Source: Lactobacillus sp.
Lineage (GTDB): Bacteria; Bacillota; Bacilli; Lactobacillales; Lactobacillaceae
Assembly (NCBI GenBank): GCA_003482405.1
Contig: DMZB01000096.1
Span: forward strand, 1-8,747
Direction: 5' to 3'
Length of the DNA: 8,747 nucleotides
Shown: in pieces, positions 5,731-8,747 of the stretch
Layout of the letters: the number at the start of each line of letters is the position of its first letter
Position numbering within the stretch: position 1 is the first letter of the stretch
Position numbers and translations under genes: made by a program
Notes under the pieces: generated by a model
Told to the model about the DNA's origin: nothing
What the model saw: only the letters and a program-made list of their open reading frames with translations
Database searches by the model: none

Positions 5731-6228
5731 TTATTCTTCCCCCATTTCAGCACTTAGTGATTGTCGTGTCGCTCTTAGCTCAAACACTTCACAACTCACT
5801 GTTAATTGCTGATTAAATTGATAACCCTTACGACTGCCCTCTTCTCGAAAAAATGCTTCGTGCGCCTGACGCCAGTAAGCCAAACTGCGATCACCCTCAC
5901 CTTCGTGGTAAGCGTGTTCAGCCGAAACTTGCGCGTACGGCATCAATTCTGAGACGACATTTTGAATCACCGCCACTGGTCGTTTATACCCATCTAAGAC
6001 AATGTCATATTGGCCGACGGTTGCATAATCATCCTCATCGGCGATATAAGCCGATGTGGTGGCCGTTTTCTTACCAGCAATCATCAAATCCGCCAGTTCA
6101 GTGGCCATCTGTGGTGTAGATCCGAACGGCCAGGCGTCTGGTTGTGGCAACTGCTTGTGGATCAAACGGCAATAAGCTTGCCAGAAATTCGTGATTTGTT
6201 GATTGCTTTTAGATGTTTCATTATTCAT
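5731..6228 (-). CDS. ASCH domain-containing protein
   Basis: This 165-residue protein has an ASCH domain, a PUA-like beta-barrel fold associated with RNA or modified-nucleoside chemistry. The signature GKKTATTSAY lies at 52-61, followed by VGQYDIVLDG (71-80), a PVAVIQN strand (84-90) and the conserved C-terminal block EGEGDRSLAYWRQAHEAFF (109-127). Characterised relatives include ribonucleases and the YqfB-type N4-acetylcytidine amidohydrolase. A link with the neighbouring acetyltransferases is tempting but is inference. The frame is open for 43 codons further upstream, yet the ATG at 6226-6228 has a GGAGGAA site (6234-6240), so it is chosen. The upstream part runs through the structured repeat region. 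Confidence 0.93.
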   Translation of the reverse strand: MNNETSKSNQQITNFWQAYCRLIHKQLPQPDAWPFGSTPQMATELADLMIAGKKTATTSAYIADEDDYATVGQYDIVLDGYKRPVAVIQNVVSELMPYAQVSAEHAYHEGEGDRSLAYWRQAHEAFFREEGSRKGYQFNQQLTVSCEVFELRATRQSLSAEMGEE

Positions 6229-6339
6229 TTTGGTTCCTCCGATGTGGAATGTCGCGTGTTTAGATGTTTGAAGGTCGACTGCATGGCCAGCTCTAAATCC
6301 TAACCTCTGCCCTGCTACACAGCCATAACGCGTTCCCAG

Positions 6340-6430
6340 CCCTTGAAGCCTGTGCATACCCTAAAGCCAACCGTTCATAAGCAAAGCCCACTTATAAACA
6401 GCCGCCTTCACGTTATTGCTCGGCTTCACC
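6340..6430 (-). ncRNA. Structured RNA-like repeat, copy 3 (upstream of ASCH)
   Basis: On the minus strand the outer stem is ATAAC-g-TGAAG (6406-6416) with CTTTA-g-GGTAT (6356-6366), one A/G mismatch. The inner hairpin is GTTTATAAG (6391-6399) with CTTATGAAC (6373-6381), nine pairs, around a 9-nt loop TGGGCTTTG (6382-6390). Six-nt joints separate the stems. Helix lengths and joints equal those of copy 1 exactly while stem bases differ. GCACAGGCTTCA follows the core as in copy 2. The 5' hairpin seen in copies 1 and 2 is not intact here; only its 3' arm CCGAGC remains. It lies between a terminator (6451-6482) and the ASCH gene. Confidence 0.6.
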
Positions 6431-6450
6431 CAGGGCTGGTCACGCTCAAC

Positions 6451-6482
6451 AAAAAAACGCACCCAGCTTCCTGCCGGGTACG
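6451..6482 (-). terminator. Strong Rho-independent terminator after the 32-codon ORF
   Basis: On the minus strand CGTACCCGGC pairs with GCTGGGTGCG (ten pairs, two of them G-U; 6473-6482 with 6458-6467) around AGGAA, followed by seven U. It is placed between the 32-codon ORF and copy 3 of the structured repeat, so it would normally stop transcripts coming from the promoter at 6933-6938 before they reach the ASCH operon. Confidence 0.9.
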
Positions 6483-6511
6483 CTTGCACCATCACGACAT
6501 TCGTCTGTTAA

Positions 6512-6610
6512 TTAACGTTTAAAAAAGTGCGCACTGGTCCCCTTAAACGCAAATACATACGAAATTGTAAATGCATTGGCAAACCAGTTTGCAAACGTTA
6601 AAACAGACAT
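6512..6610 (-). CDS. Possible 32-residue hydrophobic peptide
   Basis: An ATG at 6608-6610 opens a 32-codon frame with a GAGGAAGGGG ribosome site 8-10 bp upstream, and the frame ends 29 bp before a strong terminator. The peptide is mostly hydrophobic/aromatic (ANWFANAFTISYVFAF at 7-22) and ends in FFKR, as expected of a small membrane peptide. It is preceded by the 5' part of a third repeat unit (6661-6675). I do not recognise it. A longer frame to 6724 would need a TTG start inside repeat copy 2 without a ribosome site and is not preferred. Confidence 0.4.
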   Translation of the reverse strand: MSVLTFANWFANAFTISYVFAFKGTSAHFFKR

Positions 6611-6660
6611 CGTCAAGGCCCCTTCCTCACATGAGTTACCGAAATATGGAACTTCTCGAG

Positions 6661-6675
6661 CTTCGGCACCACTCT
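6661..6675 (-). repeat. 5' fragment of a third structured-repeat unit
   Basis: AGAGTGGTGCCGAAG here equals the 5' end of copy 1 (6915-6929) exactly, and is followed by CTCG. Sequence then leaves the repeat pattern. The missing 3' arm, GAAGCCGAGCAATAAC, is found in copy 3 beyond the small ORF and terminator. The two pieces could be halves of one unit split by about 200 bp. Confidence 0.5.
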
Positions 6676-6799
6676 CATAAACGTGCACCCAACTTCTGAA
6701 GCCTGTGCATAAGCTGTAAGTCAAGTCATTCGCAAGCCCGCCGAATGTCTCGCCTTACTTCTTATTGCTCGGCTTCAAACCGAAGTTGAGCAGCACTCT
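6676..6799 (-). ncRNA. Structured RNA-like repeat, copy 2
   Basis: On the minus strand this starts AGAGTGCTGC. A hairpin of GCTC (6788-6791) with GAGC (6767-6770) is topped by CTTC/GAAG. The outer stem is ATAAG-aa-GTAAG (6754-6765) with CTTAC-ag-CTTAT (6709-6720), ten perfect pairs. The inner hairpin is GACATTCG (6742-6749) with CGAATGAC (6725-6732) around the 9-nt loop GCGGGCTTG (6733-6741). GCAC/GTGC (6705-6708 with 6685-6688) may close a last hairpin. The unit ends in GTGCACGTTTATGA. Compared with copy 1, the C-G pair of the outer stem is changed to G-C on both sides, and most inner-stem pairs are changed on both sides. Confidence 0.6.
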
Positions 6800-6929
6800 T
6801 TCATAAACGTGCACCTGTCGCTCAAGCCCCTGTGCATAACCCAAAGCTGTCAACCCACAAGCAAAGTGCGCTTGCACGCTGCCACCTTTACGTTATTGCT
6901 CGGTCCTTCCCGAGCTTCGGCACCACTCT
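6800..6929 (-). ncRNA. Structured RNA-like repeat, copy 1
   Basis: On the minus strand this begins AGAGTGGTGCC a few bases after a TATAAT box. The first hairpin is GCTCGG/CCGAGC (6910-6915 with 6898-6903). The outer stem is ATAAC-g-TAAAG (6886-6896) with CTTTG-g-GTTAT (6836-6846). The inner hairpin is GCGTGCAAG (6871-6879) with CTTGTGGGT (6853-6861; wobble pairs and one mismatch) around the 9-nt loop CGCACTTTG. GCAC/GTGC (6832-6835 with 6811-6814) may close a third hairpin. The unit is 130 nt long. All three reading frames contain stops, so it is not coding. It matches no riboswitch class I know. Confidence 0.62.
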
Positions 6930-6932
6930 TAA

Positions 6933-6938
6933 ATTATA
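6933..6938 (-). promoter_or_regulatory. Consensus -10 box in front of the structured repeats
   Basis: A perfect TATAAT on the minus strand would start transcription about 6-8 nt later, at the AGAGTG that opens repeat copy 1. The -35 region at 17-bp spacing (CTGATG) is weak, so strength or need for an activator is open. Confidence 0.5.
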
Positions 6939-6940
6939 AT

Positions 6941-7246
6941 TAGTTTAGCATTCTCATCAGTTTTTAAGCAAGACCTTTTTATATTTTTGCCAGCACACTG
7001 ACCTTAATTATCAAAAATTCGCTAATTGCATTAAGCAAGCTCTAATTCGGTTTATAAATATTGAAAACCAAACCAACAAAAAAAGTATCCAAACCTATCA
7101 AGATCTAGATACTGCATAAATACATCAATTCCCAAAACCTGCGAATTGCATCAACAGGCAGCGCCTTTTCTCTCCATATTCTTAACACTGGCTAAATTTT
7201 CAGTCAGCTAACATTACGATTTTATGCGCTTCAAAGTGTGTCAGTG
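6941..7246. other. AT-rich intergenic stretch with no supported gene
   Basis: About 300 bp, visibly more AT-rich than its neighbours. No frame with a ribosome site and no convincing terminator for the gene ending at 7247 is visible. Two related short words, GCTAATTGCATTAAGC (7020-7035) and GCGAATTGCATCAACAG (7141-7157), occur in it, which may be chance. Confidence 0.5.
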
Positions 7247-7579
7247 TTAACTTCTTGTAAGTTCGATAGTGAATGTTTCTACTCCCCTTACCAACAACGT
7301 GTTTAATCCACGATCAAAATAGCCAATTTCAATCACTTCATACGGTGCAATCACTTTATCTGCAAAATTTAACGAAAGCGCATTACTGCCAGCAAAGTAA
7401 TAAAGATGTTCTGACTGCACAAGACTCGTTTTCGGTGCGTTTGCTGTAATTTGTGTGGGTAAAGATTGGTAGTACTCATTTTCACCGCTTCTATCAACCG
7501 TTAGTGTTAGGGGAACTTGCGCTAATACTGCCTGTGCAACTGGATTATCGATTAATGTTACGGTAAACACCTGATTCAA
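7247..7579 (-). CDS. Cyclophilin-like fold protein, 5' end lost to an IS
   Basis: The frame encodes 110 residues of the small bacterial cyclophilin-like family, a compact beta-barrel related to peptidyl-prolyl isomerases; function in bacteria is mostly unknown. Visible family features are VFTVTLIDNPVAQAVLAQVPLTLT near the N-terminus, the YYQSLPTQI strand, HLYYFAGSNALSLNF and the C-terminal IEIGYFDRGLNTL segment. The only codon usable as a start at this end is TTG (7577-7579), without a ribosome site. Homologous-looking sequence (KLTLLNQVF) continues to 7591, right up to the end of the IS30 element. The true ATG and ribosome site therefore appear to have been cut off by the insertion. The gene is probably no longer expressed from its own signals; coding sequence is otherwise intact to the stop. 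Confidence 0.75.
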   Translation of the reverse strand: MNQVFTVTLIDNPVAQAVLAQVPLTLTVDRSGENEYYQSLPTQITANAPKTSLVQSEHLYYFAGSNALSLNFADKVIAPYEVIEIGYFDRGLNTLLVRGVETFTIELTRS

Positions 7580-7592
7580 TAATGTGAGTTTT

Positions 7593-7621
7593 AGTTTTGG
7601 CAGATTGTAAAATTAATCCGA
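7593..7621 (+). repeat. Left terminal inverted repeat of the IS30-family element
   Basis: The 29-bp sequence beginning AGTTTTGGCAGATTG and ending TTAATCCGA matches the reverse complement of 8624-8652 with four mismatches. A small hairpin CGAAC/GTTCG (7619-7631) adjoins it. Confidence 0.82.
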
Positions 7622-7699
7622 ACGAAGTTCGCAAAAAAGACTAGCTCTTCGCTAGAATGGTGTTTACCACAAACACATACAAGCGAGGAAGCTAGCCTT

Positions 7700-8632
7700 A
7701 TGACCAGTATAACTTATTCTGAACGCATCAAATTAGAAACATTATTACATCTAGGATGGACCCAAGTAAATATTGCCCAGAAGCTTCAACGAGCGCCGTC
7801 AACGATTAGTTACGAACTGACACGTTGTTCGCCATATACCGCTGACGCTGCACAAACTAACGCTGATTTGTGCAGACGCCGTTGTGGTCGAAAGACAATT
7901 CTAACGGGGGTTCTCAAGACGTTGATTTTGAATCATCTTAGGTTAGCTTGGTCACCTGAAACGATTGCTCACTACGTAAGTACGTCGACCAAATCGATTT
8001 ATAATTGGTTGAATCAAGAATTGCTCGAGTTCCCACTTGAGGATTTGCTTGAACATGGTCTCCGTCATAAACGACGGCTTGACCTTCGGTCACGCTACAA
8101 TCAGTTTCTTGGTCGGTCCATTGAACAACGACCCGAGGCGGTCACAAAAAGAATGCGCCTTGGTGATTTTGAGGTTGATACGATTGTTGGACCACGAGGA
8201 CAAGGGAAGGCTTGCTTACTAACGTTAATTGATCGAAAAACACGCTTCTTTTGGGCCTACTGGCTACCTAACCGAACGAAAACTTCAGTAAATGTTGCCT
8301 TAGAAAGGTTTTTAACAACCTTCAAAGGACGTGTCCATAGTATTACGGTTGATCACGGACTAGAATTCACGGATTTACCAAAGTTAGAAGCCACCTATAC
8401 GGGTCTTAAAATCTATTATTGTCATGCCTATACCCCTTCTGAGCGCGGTAGTAATGAGCGGTTTAATCGAACGTTGCGGTATTTTTATCCCAAGGGATCT
8501 TCGTTGGAACACATAAGTGTTCCAGAACTAACATCAACGTTGTTACAAATTAATCAGAAGCCATTGAAAATTTTGAAGTGGGAATCTCCGTTCCAGAGGT
8601 TGTTAGCTGAGCTAACTGAAAGCTCGGATTAA
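7700..8632 (+). CDS. IS30 family transposase
   Basis: This is a complete 310-residue transposase. An N-terminal helix-turn-helix at about 5-42 (YSERIKLETLLHLGWTQVNI, then APSTISYEL) recognises the IS ends. A second helix-turn-helix-like segment follows at about 84-104 (WSPETIAHYVSTSTKSIYNWL). The DDE catalytic core has D160 in GDFEVDTIVG, D218 in ITVDHGLEF and the glutamate of the ERGSNERFNRTLRYFYPKG block (E248/E253), the family signature. A His follows the second Asp where Asn is usual. A GAGGAAG ribosome site precedes the ATG. The frame is uninterrupted, so the element may be active. It is the only plus-strand gene in the window. Confidence 0.96.
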   Translation: MTSITYSERIKLETLLHLGWTQVNIAQKLQRAPSTISYELTRCSPYTADAAQTNADLCRRRCGRKTILTGVLKTLILNHLRLAWSPETIAHYVSTSTKSIYNWLNQELLEFPLEDLLEHGLRHKRRLDLRSRYNQFLGRSIEQRPEAVTKRMRLGDFEVDTIVGPRGQGKACLLTLIDRKTRFFWAYWLPNRTKTSVNVALERFLTTFKGRVHSITVDHGLEFTDLPKLEATYTGLKIYYCHAYTPSERGSNERFNRTLRYFYPKGSSLEHISVPELTSTLLQINQKPLKILKWESPFQRLLAELTESSD

Positions 8633-8652
8633 ATTTGCAATCTACCACAACT
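8624..8652 (-). repeat. Right terminal inverted repeat of the IS30-family element
   Basis: This is the partner of 7593-7621. It overlaps the last codons and stop of the transposase gene (stop at 8630-8632) and ends CTACCACAACT. Confidence 0.82.
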
Positions 8653-8710
8653 TAAGATGGTTGATGTTAGTTTAAGGGAACGTAACTCGGTTAAAAGATT
8701 GTGAATTGCC

Positions 8711-8747
8711 CTGTCCTTTATACACATCTGACGCTGCCGACGACCTA
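8711..8747 (+). other. Nextera transposase adapter remnant (not genomic)
   Basis: Bases 8711-8743 agree with the 33-nt Nextera mosaic-end plus read-1 adapter (CTGTCTCTTATACACATCT followed by GACGCTGCCGACGA) at 31 of 33 positions; the two differences are an exchanged TC/CT pair. The last four bases would be the start of an index. This is untrimmed read-through at a contig end and should be masked. The 58 bases between the IS and this tail (8653-8710) hold nothing I can identify. Confidence 0.95.

Larger units (their letters stand above)
7593..8652 (+). mobile_element. IS30-family insertion sequence, complete
   Basis: This 1060-bp element is bounded by 29-bp imperfect inverted repeats and holds one full-length IS30-type transposase. 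Size and layout (single ORF, short ends, about 80-110 bp left and about 20 bp right of the ORF) fit the family. No clear target duplication is visible: the left flank ends in TTTT and the right begins TAAG. The right flank also does not supply the missing start of the cyclophilin-like gene. Either a deletion accompanied insertion, the element recombined with another copy, or the last bases of the contig are not collinear. Confidence 0.88.

Noticed and set aside
5309..6303. Several plus-strand ORFs opposite the GNAT and ASCH genes
   Set aside because: Antisense shadows with no ribosome sites or recognisable domains.
6229..6357. 43-codon N-terminal extension of the ASCH protein
   Set aside because: A GGAGGAA site directly precedes the internal ATG at 6228, and the extension reads through the non-coding repeat tail.
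6512..6724. 70-codon minus-strand ORF
   Set aside because: It would need a TTG start inside structured-repeat copy 2 with no ribosome site; only the last 32 codons have a plausible start.
6340..6930. CRISPR array, T-box leader or tRNA cluster
   Set aside because: Units are about 125-130 nt with diverged stems rather than identical short repeats with spacers. The T-box GGTGGNACC signature and the tRNA T-arm GTTCGANNC are absent.
7060..7173. Short minus-strand frame (about 27 codons from a GTG) in the AT-rich gap
   Set aside because: No ribosome site, non-ATG start and no recognisable family; likely chance.
8037..8222. 61-codon plus-strand ORF
   Set aside because: Out-of-frame reading within the intact IS30 transposase gene.

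Overview
The window looks like the end of a draft contig from a low-to-mid GC Gram-positive bacterium, most likely a lactic acid bacterium of the Lactobacillaceae (Weissella/Lactobacillus-like). The evidence is strong GGAGG-type ribosome sites, short operons, Rho-independent terminators with U-tracts, an AdhR-type MerR operator and an IS30-family element. The genus is inferred from style only. Almost every gene is on the minus strand; the IS transposase is the exception. The last 37 bases (8711-8747) match Nextera library adapter and are not genomic.

Layout from left to right (transcription mostly runs right to left). (1) 1-1130: an operon of a carboxymuconolactone decarboxylase-like protein, a cupin and a short-chain dehydrogenase cut by the window edge. 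Its promoter has a 19-bp spacer filled by a perfect inverted repeat. (2) 1271-1833: the MerR regulator with its own terminator and a second, near-identical operator in front of it, so regulator and target operon form one circuit. It resembles Bacillus AdhR but has no cysteine. (3) 1882-1935: a probable scrap of a small multidrug resistance (SMR) transporter. (4) 2010-3206: a DUF1003 membrane protein preceded by a 37-codon ORF, a good promoter and a Fur/PerR-like palindrome. (5) 3250-4550: a 41-residue membrane peptide and the AzlC/AzlD branched-chain amino acid exporter. (6) 4605-6228: a tight operon of an ASCH-domain protein and two tandem paralogous GNAT acetyltransferases.

(7) 6320-6940 is the most unusual part. 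A non-coding region carries three copies of an RNA-like structure on the minus strand. Each core is a two-part outer stem, a long inner hairpin and a 9-nt apical loop. The stem sequences differ between copies but pairing is kept, which is covariation visible inside one locus. A consensus -10 box sits just before the first copy. The last copy is apparently split by a 32-codon ORF followed by a strong terminator. I do not recognise the motif as a known riboswitch, T-box or tRNA-like element.

(8) 6941-7246 is AT-rich with no supported gene. (9) 7247-7592 is a cyclophilin-like protein gene that has lost its start to (10) a complete IS30-family insertion sequence (7593-8652, 29-bp imperfect inverted repeats, 310-residue transposase). 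About 58 bp of unassigned sequence and the adapter tail follow.
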